Assembly (NCBI RefSeq): GCF_900115015.1
Contig: NZ_FOUZ01000001.1
Span: 62,001 to 126,000 of the forward strand
DNA length: 64,000 bases
Reading direction: 5' to 3'
Origin: Algoriella xinjiangensis
Lineage (GTDB): Bacteria > Bacteroidota > Bacteroidia > Flavobacteriales > Weeksellaceae
Shown piece by piece: positions 8,802 to 16,651 of this stretch; position 1 is the stretch's first letter, and each line of letters opens with the position of its first letter. The position numbers and the translations under genes are program-made. The notes beneath the pieces are model-generated. The model had not been told where the DNA came from, made no database searches, and worked only from the letters and a program-made list of their open reading frames with translations.

Positions 8802-10271
8802 ATGGACGAAATCGTTAACGTCATTAGCAGCTACGTTTGGTCGTACGCACTTATAGGGCTTTGCGGTATTACAGGAATTTATTTCTCGATACGAACAGGC
8901 TTTCTTCAAATTACCTATCTCAAAGATATGGTCCGACTACTTTTTAGTGGTAAAAAATCAGACAAAGGAATTACACCATTTCAGGCTTTTTCATTAGCCA
9001 TTTCTGGGCGTGTTGGTACAGGAAACATCGTAGGTGTTGCAACTGCAATTGCAATGGGCGGACCTGGAGCTATTTTCTGGATGTGGGCAATCGCTTTTCT
9101 TGGTAGCGCTTCTGCTTTTATAGAATCTACTTTAGGACAAGTTTACAAACAAGAAATTGATGGTGAGTACCGTGGTGGACCATCTTATTATATAGAAAAA
9201 GGATTGGGAATAAAATGGTACGCTGTTTTATTTGCAGTTATCACAATTATTAGTTGTGGATTATTATTACCAGGAATACAATCAAACAGTATTTCTTCTG
9301 CGTTGAATAATGCATTCCAAATTCCGACTTTTAACTTCATCGGATTTGAAATTAATTTAGTTGGAATCGCAATTATTGCATTATTAGGTTTAATTATTTT
9401 CGGAGGTGTAAAACGTCTTGGTCAAGCATCCGAGTTTATTGTTCCATTTATGGCTGGTGCCTACATTTTGATGGCAATTATTATTATCGGAATGAATATT
9501 CACCAAGTTCCATCAGTTATAAAATTAATTTTTGCATCAGCATTCAACCAAGAATCGCTTTATAGTGGAGTTTTTGGTGCTGCAATTGCGTGGGGTGTAA
9601 AACGTGGAATCTACTCAAACGAAGCTGGACAAGGTACAGCGCCACATGCAGCAGCTGCAGCAGAAGTAAATCATCCTGCACAACAAGGTTTAGTACAAGC
9701 TTTTTCAGTTTATATTGATACTTTATTTGTGTGTACAGCGACAGCATTTATGATTTTATTTACAGGAAAATATAACGTAAATCATCCAACACAAGCAGGT
9801 AAATTTATTACCGAAAATTTACCTGGAACAGATTATACAGGCTTTACACAAGCTGCAGTTTCGCATCATTTCCCAGCTTTTGGAGATAGTTTTGTTGCAA
9901 TTGCATTATTCTTTTTTGCTTTTACTACGATTATGGCTTATTACTATTATGCGGAAACAAATATTATGTACATTTTTAGAGATGGAAACAAAAAATTATA
10001 TGTTTGGTTATTGCGTATTGGTTTTTTATTAGCAACTTATTATGGTACAATAAAAACCGCAGAAACAGCTTGGGCAATTGGTGATATTGGTGTAGGATTA
10101 ATGGCTTGGGTTAACGTAATTGCTATTTTACTATTGAGCAATACGGGACTAAAAGTTTGGAAAGATTACAAACAAAAACGTCAAAAAGGAATTGAAAATC
10201 CTGATTTTAATCCATCAGAAATTGGAATTAAAAATGCAGATTTCTGGGATAAAAGAAATCAATCAAAATAA
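8802..10271 (+). CDS. Sodium:amino acid symporter, AGCS family (alanine/glycine)
   Basis: 489-residue inner-membrane carrier that couples Na+ to uptake of alanine, glycine or similar amino acids. Family landmarks are the N-terminal region with FSIRTGFLQITYL, the signature ISGRVGTGNIVGVATAIAMG (about residue 66), FWMWAIAFLGSASAFIEST and AWGVKRGIYSNEAGQGTAPH (about residue 264). Roughly ten hydrophobic segments are visible. The gene is monocistronic, with its own terminator, and convergent with the YceI gene. Exact substrate not determinable. Confidence 0.92.
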   Translation: MDEIVNVISSYVWSYALIGLCGITGIYFSIRTGFLQITYLKDMVRLLFSGKKSDKGITPFQAFSLAISGRVGTGNIVGVATAIAMGGPGAIFWMWAIAFLGSASAFIESTLGQVYKQEIDGEYRGGPSYYIEKGLGIKWYAVLFAVITIISCGLLLPGIQSNSISSALNNAFQIPTFNFIGFEINLVGIAIIALLGLIIFGGVKRLGQASEFIVPFMAGAYILMAIIIIGMNIHQVPSVIKLIFASAFNQESLYSGVFGAAIAWGVKRGIYSNEAGQGTAPHAAAAAEVNHPAQQGLVQAFSVYIDTLFVCTATAFMILFTGKYNVNHPTQAGKFITENLPGTDYTGFTQAAVSHHFPAFGDSFVAIALFFFAFTTIMAYYYYAETNIMYIFRDGNKKLYVWLLRIGFLLATYYGTIKTAETAWAIGDIGVGLMAWVNVIAILLLSNTGLKVWKDYKQKRQKGIENPDFNPSEIGIKNADFWDKRNQSK

Positions 10272-10302
10272 AAAAAGGCAACTCATTGAGTTGCCTTTTT
10301 TG
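10271..10302. terminator. Bidirectional terminator, AGCS symporter / yceI
   Basis: AAGGCAACTCA and TGAGTTGCCTT form a perfect stem with flanking A and T runs between the two convergent genes. Confidence 0.88.
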
Positions 10303-10318
10303 TTATAATTTAAATGAA

Positions 10319-10831
10319 TTAAGCTTTTGTAAACTCTAAATTCACTAATAATTTTACTTTATCAGAAACTACTAATCCTCCAGCTTCTGTAACTTGACTC
10401 CATCCTAATCCGAAATCTTTGCGGTTAATGTCTCCAGAAAACTCAAAACCTGCACGAGAATATCCATAAGGATCTTTTATTACTCCTCCAAAATCAGCAT
10501 CTAAAGTAATTGGTCTTTTTTCTCCACGAATTTCTAATGTTCCATCAATTTTTCCATTTTCGATACCAGAAGTACTTTCAAATTTCATTTCAGGAAATTT
10601 TTCTGCAGCAAAAAAATCATCTGATTTTAAGTGATTATCACGATCAGCATTTTTTGTATTTACTGTATTTACATGAGCAGCAAATTCGAATTTTGCATCA
10701 GAAAAATCGTCGCTATTTGATTCTGCTGTAGCTTCAAAATTATCAAAACTTCCTGTTACAGTAGAAATTACCATGTGTTTTACTTTAAATTGAACCTCTG
10801 AATGAGAAGGATCTAAATTCCATTTTGCCAT
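10319..10831 (-). CDS. YceI-family lipid-binding-fold protein, cytoplasmic form
   Basis: 170 residues, one complete YceI domain: WNLDPSHSEVQFKVKHMVIS opens the lipocalin-like barrel, with DNHLKSDDFF and the KFPEMKFES strand in the middle and INRKDFGLGW near the end. YceI folds bind isoprenoid-type lipids. This copy has no signal peptide, unlike its paralogue at 11715-12287. The two flank a YgiD-type dioxygenase on the same strand with short gaps, so the three may be one transcript. Confidence 0.88.
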   Translation of the reverse strand: MAKWNLDPSHSEVQFKVKHMVISTVTGSFDNFEATAESNSDDFSDAKFEFAAHVNTVNTKNADRDNHLKSDDFFAAEKFPEMKFESTSGIENGKIDGTLEIRGEKRPITLDADFGGVIKDPYGYSRAGFEFSGDINRKDFGLGWSQVTEAGGLVVSDKVKLLVNLEFTKA

Positions 10832-10868
10832 AATGTTTGTTTTTTAATAGTTATTTAAATTGATTTTT

Positions 10869-11687
10869 TTATCCTATTTTGAATGATAACATTCCTAATG
10901 AACCATAAATTAATTGGTCATTAAACAAGGTTACTTCTTCGTCTTTTTCTTGTAATGCCAGCGAATAAATCGATGGTAAATAATGCTCTAACGAAGGAAC
11001 AGCCATATTGAAAGCTGGTCCTTTCTCGAAAAAATTAAACAATTGTTGATGATCATTTGACCTTACAATGTCTTTAAACGTTTCATTGGCTTCTATTGCC
11101 CAATCAAATCCTCCCGTCGGATTGTGCCAATCCATGGCTCTTAGATTATGAACAACATTACCACTCCCAACAATTAACACACCTTTTCTTCGCAAAGCAT
11201 TTAACTCTTTTGCCAATTCGTAATGCTGTTTTGGTGTTTTATACACGTCCAAACTCAATTCTATCATCGGAACATCTGCTTCGGGATACAAAAATTTAAT
11301 TACACTCCACGATCCGTGGTCAAAACCCCACATTTTGTCTAATTCGACATCAGAAGTTTTAATCAAATTTTTAATCTCATCTGCCAATTCTGGACTTCCA
11401 GGAGCTGGATATTGAACATCGAATAAAGCTTGAGGAAAACCATAAAAATCATGAATAGTTTTGGGCTGTTGTAAAGCCGTAACCTTCGTTCCTTTTGTTT
11501 CCCAGTGCGCCGAAATACAAATAATTGCATTTGGTTTAGGAATAGATTTTCCTATGTTTCGCCAACCTTCTACAAAAATATTTTCTTCAATCGCGTTCAT
11601 TGGTGAACCATGTCCTAAAAATAAAACGGGCATTTTTTCGGTTGAAGTAAAACTTGAAGTTATTGATTTTAACTGATTAAAATCCAT
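10869..11687 (-). CDS. ygiD: YgiD-type 4,5-DOPA extradiol dioxygenase
   Basis: 272-residue class III extradiol dioxygenase. The zinc/active-site histidines are visible in VLFLGHGSPMNAI, ICISAHWETKG, WGFDHGSWSV and GSGNVVHNLRAM, in the same order and spacing as E. coli YgiD. The C-terminus PSLEHYLPSIYSL and YGSLGMLSFKIG also matches. YgiD opens the ring of L-DOPA; the natural substrate here is not known. The start at 11687 gives the short N-terminal extension usual before MPVLFLGHG. Confidence 0.9.
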   Translation of the reverse strand: MDFNQLKSITSSFTSTEKMPVLFLGHGSPMNAIEENIFVEGWRNIGKSIPKPNAIICISAHWETKGTKVTALQQPKTIHDFYGFPQALFDVQYPAPGSPELADEIKNLIKTSDVELDKMWGFDHGSWSVIKFLYPEADVPMIELSLDVYKTPKQHYELAKELNALRRKGVLIVGSGNVVHNLRAMDWHNPTGGFDWAIEANETFKDIVRSNDHQQLFNFFEKGPAFNMAVPSLEHYLPSIYSLALQEKDEEVTLFNDQLIYGSLGMLSFKIG

Positions 11688-11714
11688 GATTTTTATGGTT
11701 TATATTTTTAAAAA

Positions 11715-12287
11715 TTATTTTTTAACTGGTGTAGCAAATTCTAAGTTAGAAGTTAATGTAACTTCGTCACCAACAACTGCTTCTGGAATTGCTGTACCAA
11801 CACTAAAATCACTTCTTTTTAAGTTTCCTTTTACTGTGAATCCGTAAGTTTTAACACCATTGTTATTAATACTTCCGTTGTAAATTAAGTTTAAAGCAAC
11901 TGGTTTTGTAACTCCGTTTAAAGTTAAATCTCCTGTCATTTTAAATTGATTTCCTTTAACACGAGTAATTCCTTTTGAAGAAAATTCTAATTTAGAGTTT
12001 TTAGCAGCGTTGAAAAAATCTGGCGATTTTAAGTGCGTATCACGTGCGTCAATTCCTGTATTAATAGAATTGATGTCTGCAACTACATGAAATTTTGCGT
12101 CGCTTAAATCCTCTTTAGTGAAGTTTAAATGAACATCAAAATTTTTGAATTCACCTTCAACATCAGAAATTGTCATGTGAGATACATTGAATCCTAATTT
12201 TGAGTGTGCTTTATCGTTTGTATAATTTTGAGCGAATGCAGTTAAAGATGCTGCAGTTAACATTAATGTTACGAATAATTTTTTCAT
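11715..12287 (-). CDS. YceI-family protein, secreted form
   Basis: 190 residues with a Sec signal peptide ending in ASLTAFAQ, so periplasmic. The mature part is a YceI domain: YTNDKAHSKLGFNVSHMTIS, RDTHLKSPDFF, LTLNGVTKPVALNL and LKRSDFSVG. It is the exported partner of the cytoplasmic YceI at 10319 and sits 27 bases upstream of the dioxygenase gene. A -7 box lies upstream, so this is probably the first gene of the trio. Confidence 0.9.
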   Translation of the reverse strand: MKKLFVTLMLTAASLTAFAQNYTNDKAHSKLGFNVSHMTISDVEGEFKNFDVHLNFTKEDLSDAKFHVVADINSINTGIDARDTHLKSPDFFNAAKNSKLEFSSKGITRVKGNQFKMTGDLTLNGVTKPVALNLIYNGSINNNGVKTYGFTVKGNLKRSDFSVGTAIPEAVVGDEVTLTSNLEFATPVKK

Positions 12288-12324
12288 ATTACTTTGACTT
12301 TATATTTATTATTTTTTGTTGATA

Positions 12325-12332
12325 CAAATTTA
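12325..12332 (-). promoter_or_regulatory. -7 promoter box of the secreted YceI gene
   Basis: The minus strand reads TAAATTTG, a perfect TAnnTTTG box about 38 bases before the ATG at 12287. No clear -33 element. Confidence 0.5.
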
Positions 12333-12461
12333 GTTCACACACAAAATCTCTACATTGACATAAGATAAGAAATGAAATATTTTTTGTTACAATTAAAAAT
12401 AGCTACCATTTAGTATCAATTAATATTCCAAAAAATGCATTTTAAAGCATTGTATAATAAA

Positions 12462-12489
12462 AAAATGCACCTCAATTGAGATGCATTTT
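12462..12489 (-). terminator. Terminator of the 100-residue hypothetical gene
   Basis: AAAATGCA-C-CTC pairs with GAG-A-TGCATTTT around AATT with one mismatch. On the minus strand a long T-tract follows. This is the only structure seen in the gap 12333-12495. Confidence 0.7.
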
Positions 12490-12495
12490 ATCGTT

Positions 12496-12798
12496 TTACT
12501 TAACAGCATTAAAATACCAATAAGTTACTATTTTTTTATTGTCGTTCTCTCTTCTTTCTGGAGAAGCTTGCGGCAATAACGCCAATTCTTCCGAACGATC
12601 AAGATCATTTAAAATCTGACGCAACGGATAACCTTTTTTACGATCATGAGGAAAATATCCTTTTTCGATCAAGAAAGGCATCATATCTTTCGTTTTAACG
12701 CGCTCCAGATTATTTTCTACTAAATAAGCTTGTATATCTTCGCTCATTTTTTTAACCACTTCGCGGTCAATTTGTTCGTATGTATTTGTTTTCTTCAT
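12496..12798 (-). CDS. Small conserved-looking hypothetical protein
   Basis: 100 residues, charged, no signal peptide or membrane segment. Sequence such as DREVVKKMSEDIQAYL and YPLRQILNDLDRSEELALLP suggests a compact helical fold, perhaps a small DNA- or protein-binding helix bundle, but I do not recognise it. It starts 6 bases after the methionine aminopeptidase stop, so it is probably cotranscribed with map, and a terminator follows. Confidence 0.6.
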   Translation of the reverse strand: MKKTNTYEQIDREVVKKMSEDIQAYLVENNLERVKTKDMMPFLIEKGYFPHDRKKGYPLRQILNDLDRSEELALLPQASPERRENDNKKIVTYWYFNAVK

Positions 12799-12804
12799 AT
12801 ATAA

Positions 12805-13566
12805 TTACCAATTGCCATTCATAAGCGTCAAAATCATTGGACCTTCGGATGTTACTAAAACAGTATGTTCGTGCTGTGCAAAAACACCTGGATTATTACC
12901 AATCATTGTCCAACCGTCTTCTTGCTGAATAGCTTCGTTTGAGTTTTCTGAAATAAATGTTTCCAAAGCTACGACAGAATTTTTACGAAAACGACGTTTA
13001 TCATAAACATCTCTATAATTTAATAAATCTAAAGGCTCTTCGTGCAACGATCTACCAACACCGTGTCCCGTTAAATTCTCGATTACTTTATAATGATGTT
13101 TTTTAGCTTCTTTTTCGATAATACCACCAATATCTGCAATTTTAACGCCCGATTTTACGGCAGAAATTGCTTTTTGCAATGCAGAAATAGATGCATCTAC
13201 AATTTTTTGATAACCATTAATATCATCTCCAATTACAATAGAACCACCATTATCTGCCCAAAAACCTCCTAATTCTCCAGAAACATCAATATTTATAACA
13301 TCTCCTTCTTTCAAAATTTTTGTGTCAGATGGAATTCCGTGACATATTTCTTCGTTTACACTTAAGCATGTATAACCTGGGAATTTATATGATTCGTATG
13401 GTGCAGATTTACACCCAAACTTACTCATAATTGTCGCACCAAAATTATCTAATTCTTTGGTAGACATTCCTGGTTTTGCAAAATCTTTCATCTCTTTAAG
13501 AGTTACGGCTACAGCTTCGCTGACTTTTTTCATTCCGATTAACTCTTCTTCTGTCTCTATAATCAT
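12805..13566 (-). CDS. map: Methionine aminopeptidase, type I
   Basis: 253-residue metalloprotease that removes the initiator methionine from new proteins. Visible are EEICHGIPSD (active-site His), INIDVSGELGGFWADNGG (two metal Asp), LTGHGVGRSLHEEP (metal His), VALETFISE (metal Glu) and FAQHEHTVLVT (metal Glu). No N-terminal zinc-finger extension. It is not in a ribosomal-protein operon, so a second map could exist elsewhere. A TAATTTTG box lies about 40 bases upstream. Confidence 0.92.
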   Translation of the reverse strand: MIIETEEELIGMKKVSEAVAVTLKEMKDFAKPGMSTKELDNFGATIMSKFGCKSAPYESYKFPGYTCLSVNEEICHGIPSDTKILKEGDVINIDVSGELGGFWADNGGSIVIGDDINGYQKIVDASISALQKAISAVKSGVKIADIGGIIEKEAKKHHYKVIENLTGHGVGRSLHEEPLDLLNYRDVYDKRRFRKNSVVALETFISENSNEAIQQEDGWTMIGNNPGVFAQHEHTVLVTSEGPMILTLMNGNW

Positions 13567-13605
13567 TGCTTACTACTTTTGGATTTCGTTTTCAGAAATC
13601 TTTTG

Positions 13606-13613
13606 CAAAATTA
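13606..13613 (-). promoter_or_regulatory. -7 promoter box of map
   Basis: The minus strand reads TAATTTTG (TAnnTTTG). It is paired back-to-back with the plus-strand box at 13630. Confidence 0.45.
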
Positions 13614-13629
13614 CGAGTATTTTTAAATA

Positions 13630-13637
13630 TAATTTTG
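13630..13637 (+). promoter_or_regulatory. -7 promoter box of the orphan gene at 13673
   Basis: TAATTTTG, with a TTG at 13603-13605 that lies 24 bases upstream as a possible -33 element. Predicted leader about 30 bases. Confidence 0.45.
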
Positions 13638-13672
13638 GTATTTTGGTATAAATAATTTTTTAAATAATACAA

Positions 13673-14329
13673 ATGTATCCTCAATTATTATTAAGATTCA
13701 GTAAAGAAGAATATCTAAAAAATTCATTAAACAATGGAATATTTAGGCTATCACCATTTAGCTATTATAGAGAATTAGAAGAACAAGATATTATTAAATA
13801 TAAAGAATATAATAAACTAAATATAGAACCTCCAAAAGATTTAAAATTTGTAAAAGGTAAATTAAGTTCAATAAAAATAGACAACAAAATTCAGGATATA
13901 AATTTAGAAGTAACACTTAAAGAGTTTCATAAGGATGATAAAATACTTTGTTTTTACAATGGTTTAAATCATGCTGATAAAAATTTAGAAGAAAAAAATA
14001 TTAAAACTTATTCTTTTACTTACAATGAAGAAATGAATTCATTTCCTTCTCGATTTTGTCTAGTTATTTATAATACAGATGAATTTCATAATAGAATTTT
14101 AAATACAAAAAAAGTTAAAAGTTTTGATTATGTAAAGTATATTGAAAATTTCGAGCCAAATTTAGACTATAGCCCTTTTATTAAGCATAAGATTTACTCT
14201 TTTCAAAATGAATTCAGATATATTTTTGACGATGACATTAATGAAATTAAAATAGGTTCTATAGCGGACATTGCTAAAGTTGTAAACATTGAAGAATTGA
14301 ATAATATTGAAATATCTCTTAAAATATAA
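13673..14329 (+). CDS. Orphan hypothetical protein, AT-rich
   Basis: 218 residues, cytoplasmic, rich in Lys, Asn, Ile and Glu, and visibly more AT-rich than its neighbours. N-terminal LLLRFSKEEYLKNSLNNG is followed by FRLSPFSYYRELEEQD. The C-terminal part has HKIYSFQNEFRYIFDDD. This layout (short 'place where things are' strand, early aromatic/acidic motif, late E-x-R) loosely resembles DUF2971-type proteins, but I cannot confirm it. The gene has its own promoter box and terminator and sits as an island between housekeeping genes on the other strand, which suggests acquisition. Confidence 0.7.
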   Translation: MYPQLLLRFSKEEYLKNSLNNGIFRLSPFSYYRELEEQDIIKYKEYNKLNIEPPKDLKFVKGKLSSIKIDNKIQDINLEVTLKEFHKDDKILCFYNGLNHADKNLEEKNIKTYSFTYNEEMNSFPSRFCLVIYNTDEFHNRILNTKKVKSFDYVKYIENFEPNLDYSPFIKHKIYSFQNEFRYIFDDDINEIKIGSIADIAKVVNIEELNNIEISLKI

Positions 14330-14331
14330 AA

Positions 14332-14353
14332 AATCCGTCAAAATTGACGGATT
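14332..14353. terminator. Terminator after the orphan gene
   Basis: AATCCGTCA and TGACGGATT form a perfect 9 bp stem around AAAT, preceded by an A-tract. It can serve both this gene and the convergent Dabb gene. Confidence 0.75.
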
Positions 14354-14376
14354 CTATATTTTTTTATGAATTTTGA

Positions 14377-14673
14377 TTAATCAGCATCATAAATCACAAC
14401 TTTAGTTGCGTGTTTATTTGGCCCATTAAGAAACGCAATGTGTTGCGGATGTTTTTGATATGCTTCAAAACTTTGCATATCCTCAAAAGCAACAAATAAC
14501 GAAAACGAATATGTTCCGTCAACAACATCTCTTTCTATTGCAGCTGGCGTACCAACATGAAAAAATGGAACTGGAACCATTTGCTCTAAATCTTCTAAAG
14601 CTGTTTTAAATTCGTTGTATTCAGTTTCAGAAATATCATCTTTCAACCAAAATAATACGTGATGCGCTATCAT
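14377..14673 (-). CDS. Dabb-family (stress-responsive A/B barrel) protein
   Basis: 98 residues, a single ferredoxin-like alpha/beta barrel. Opening IAHHVLFWLKDD and the central TYSFSLFVAFEDMQSFEAYQ with KHPQHIAF are characteristic. Such proteins dimerise; the role is mostly unknown. It starts 12 bases after the RNA-helicase stop, so it probably shares that transcript. Confidence 0.85.
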   Translation of the reverse strand: MIAHHVLFWLKDDISETEYNEFKTALEDLEQMVPVPFFHVGTPAAIERDVVDGTYSFSLFVAFEDMQSFEAYQKHPQHIAFLNGPNKHATKVVIYDAD

Positions 14674-14685
14674 ATTTTATTTATT

Positions 14686-15993
14686 TTAGTATGCAATTTG
14701 CATTTTTACTTTCTTATTCTTCAATTTCAAGCCGTTTAAAGTTTTCAAAACATCTGGAACTTTTTGGCGATTAATCGCAACATAGGATGTATTATCTTTT
14801 ACTTCGATAATTCCGATGTCTTGTTTCTCTAAATTTCCTTTTTTGAACAAGAATCCAACAATATCAACTTTGTTAATTTTATCTTTTTTTCCTGCCGAAA
14901 TATAAATTGTTTGAAATGGTGTACGTACCGGTATTTTATATGTTCCACCTAAATTTTCGATTGGTAAACCTGCTTGCACAAACGGAAAATTTTCATCATT
15001 ACTAATGATTAAATAAACAGAACCTTTCGCATTCATACGCGCTGTACGCCCATTTCTGTGAATAAAAGCAGCTTCTTTTGGAGGTAATTGATAATGAATA
15101 ATCGAATCAACTTCGGGAATATCTAATCCACGCGCAGCTAAATCTGTCGTAATTAAAACACGAACCGAATCATTACGGAATTTTAATAAAGCACGTTCGC
15201 GCTCATCTTGTTCCATTCCACCATGAAAACTTTCACGTGCAATTCCTTTTTCATTTAATAAGTTACTAATACGGTCTACTGCATCGCGGTGATTACAGAA
15301 AATTAACATACGTTTATTTCCTATTTTACAAATCAAATTAAACAATGTATCCAATTTATCTTCAGAAATTGTGTTCACCAATTTCATGTGTAAATCTGGT
15401 TTTACTTCTTTATTTTTTAAGTAACTTACCGTTTTATCATTCTCTAAACCAACAAATTCTGGTATATCTTGCATCTCTGTTGCAGACGTCAAAATACGGT
15501 GATTAACATTAATCAATTGGTTGATAATAAAACTCATATCTTCCTGAAAACCTAATTCTAAAGCTTTATCAAATTCGTCTAAAACTAAGGCTTTAGCTAT
15601 TGCTGGATCAAAATTTTCGTTACGTAAATGGTATGCAATTCTTCCTGGTGTTCCAATTAAAACAGCAGGTGCTTCTACCAATGTATTTTGCTCAATTTTT
15701 GTATTGTGACCACCATAACAACACGTTACCTTAAAATCAACTTTCATCGATTTGAAAACTGACTCAATTTGTAAGGCTAATTCGCGTGCTGGCACCAAAA
15801 TTAAACACTGTACTCCTTTTACATCTGGTTTTAAATCACGTAATATTGGGATTAGAAAAGCTAGCGTTTTTCCTGAACCTGTAGGTGATAATAAAACAAT
15901 ATCTTGTTGATTGTCGGAAGCTTTGAATGCAGATTTTTGCATCGCATTCATTTCTTTAATTCCTATATTTTTGTAAAGTAATTCTAAATCCAT
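14686..15993 (-). CDS. DEAD-box RNA helicase with DbpA-type RNA-binding tail
   Basis: 435-residue ATP-dependent RNA helicase. Motifs: SPTGSGKTLAF (I), PARELALQI (Ia), GTPGRIAYHL (Ib), LVLDEFDKALELGF (II), LTSATEMQDIP (III), TTDLAARGLDIPEVD (V) and HRNGRTARM (VI). Motif II reads DEFD (residues 139-142) where DEAD is usual; the two catalytic acids stay. From about residue 365 a small RRM-like domain, KINKVDIVGFLFKKG...DIGIIEVKDNTSYVAI, matches the DbpA tail that binds hairpin 92 of 23S rRNA, so a role in 50S assembly is likely. A promoter box lies 4 bases before the start. Confidence 0.88.
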   Translation of the reverse strand: MDLELLYKNIGIKEMNAMQKSAFKASDNQQDIVLLSPTGSGKTLAFLIPILRDLKPDVKGVQCLILVPARELALQIESVFKSMKVDFKVTCCYGGHNTKIEQNTLVEAPAVLIGTPGRIAYHLRNENFDPAIAKALVLDEFDKALELGFQEDMSFIINQLINVNHRILTSATEMQDIPEFVGLENDKTVSYLKNKEVKPDLHMKLVNTISEDKLDTLFNLICKIGNKRMLIFCNHRDAVDRISNLLNEKGIARESFHGGMEQDERERALLKFRNDSVRVLITTDLAARGLDIPEVDSIIHYQLPPKEAAFIHRNGRTARMNAKGSVYLIISNDENFPFVQAGLPIENLGGTYKIPVRTPFQTIYISAGKKDKINKVDIVGFLFKKGNLEKQDIGIIEVKDNTSYVAINRQKVPDVLKTLNGLKLKNKKVKMQIAY

Positions 15994-15997
15994 TTTG

Positions 15998-16005
15998 CAA
16001 AATTA
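15998..16005 (-). promoter_or_regulatory. -7 promoter box abutting the RNA-helicase start
   Basis: The minus strand reads TAATTTTG and ends 4 bases before the ATG at 15993, which predicts a leaderless or near-leaderless mRNA. Confidence 0.45.
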
Positions 16006-16029
16006 GCTGAATTTAATGAATAAATACGC

Positions 16030-16554
16030 TTAGTTTTGAAGAGATGATTTATAGTTTGTCATAAATTCATCAAAAATATACATAATTTCGAAGTGATTTT
16101 TATCTAACGTATTGGCATCAAAGGAAACGACAGCGCCATACATTTGATTCCAGAATTTCATGCGAGCTTGTAAAATTTTTTGATTTTCTGCCTCAATATA
16201 TTTTTCGCTTTCTATAACTTTAATATTGATAACACGTTGACGAGGCAATTTTAATTCCTCTATTTCAGCAATATTTCCCCAAACAATGTAATTTAATTTT
16301 TCGGATGGATGAAATACAATTCCTTTTTCATCAATCAAAACGATTAATTGTTTTTTACGCAATTTTTTGATCGAAAAAAGAACTAAAATCAAACTCGGCA
16401 CAAACATAACAACGCTAATTAGCTTTGCTGTTGTTGGCGAATTTACTTGGTTGACATTAAAAAATAAATAAATAGAACAAAACAAGAAAATTAGACTTCC
16501 AATTAAAAGTCCCCAATTGCTTCGTTGTTTTGCATAAATTTCGACTGAATTCAA
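16030..16554 (-). CDS. STM3941-family small membrane protein
   Basis: 174 residues. Two membrane helices lie at about 14-32 (LLIGSLIFLFCSIYLFF) and 43-62 (LISVVMFVPSLILVLFSI), followed by a soluble PH-like domain containing VLIDEKGIVFHPSEKLNYIVW. The layout fits the STM3941 family, whose role is unknown. No ATG suits the N-terminus, so I take TTG at 16554; a TAATTTTG box at 16569-16576 predicts a leader of about 10 bases to that codon. Confidence 0.72.
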   Translation of the reverse strand: MNSVEIYAKQRSNWGLLIGSLIFLFCSIYLFFNVNQVNSPTTAKLISVVMFVPSLILVLFSIKKLRKKQLIVLIDEKGIVFHPSEKLNYIVWGNIAEIEELKLPRQRVINIKVIESEKYIEAENQKILQARMKFWNQMYGAVVSFDANTLDKNHFEIMYIFDEFMTNYKSSLQN

Positions 16555-16568
16555 TATTATAATTTTTG

Positions 16569-16576
16569 CAAAATTA
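16569..16576 (-). promoter_or_regulatory. -7 promoter box that supports the TTG start at 16554
   Basis: The minus strand reads TAATTTTG. The expected transcription start lies about 9-10 bases before the TTG codon. Confidence 0.42.
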
Positions 16577-16604
16577 ATACTTTACAAGTTAAGAAAAGGT
16601 TATT

Positions 16605-16641
16605 AAAACAATAGAGCTTTCGATAAAAGCTCTTTTGTTTT
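16605..16641 (-). terminator. Terminator of the downstream acyl-CoA ligase gene
   Basis: AGAGCTTT pairs with AAAGCTCT around CGATA, inside a longer AAAACAA/TTGTTTT flank. It follows the stop of the gene that ends at 16652. Confidence 0.65.
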
Positions 16642-16651
16642 CTTTGAAATT

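Noticed and set aside
13673-14329. Mobile element or att site around the orphan gene
   Set aside because: No transposase, integrase, direct repeats or tRNA remnants are visible next to it.
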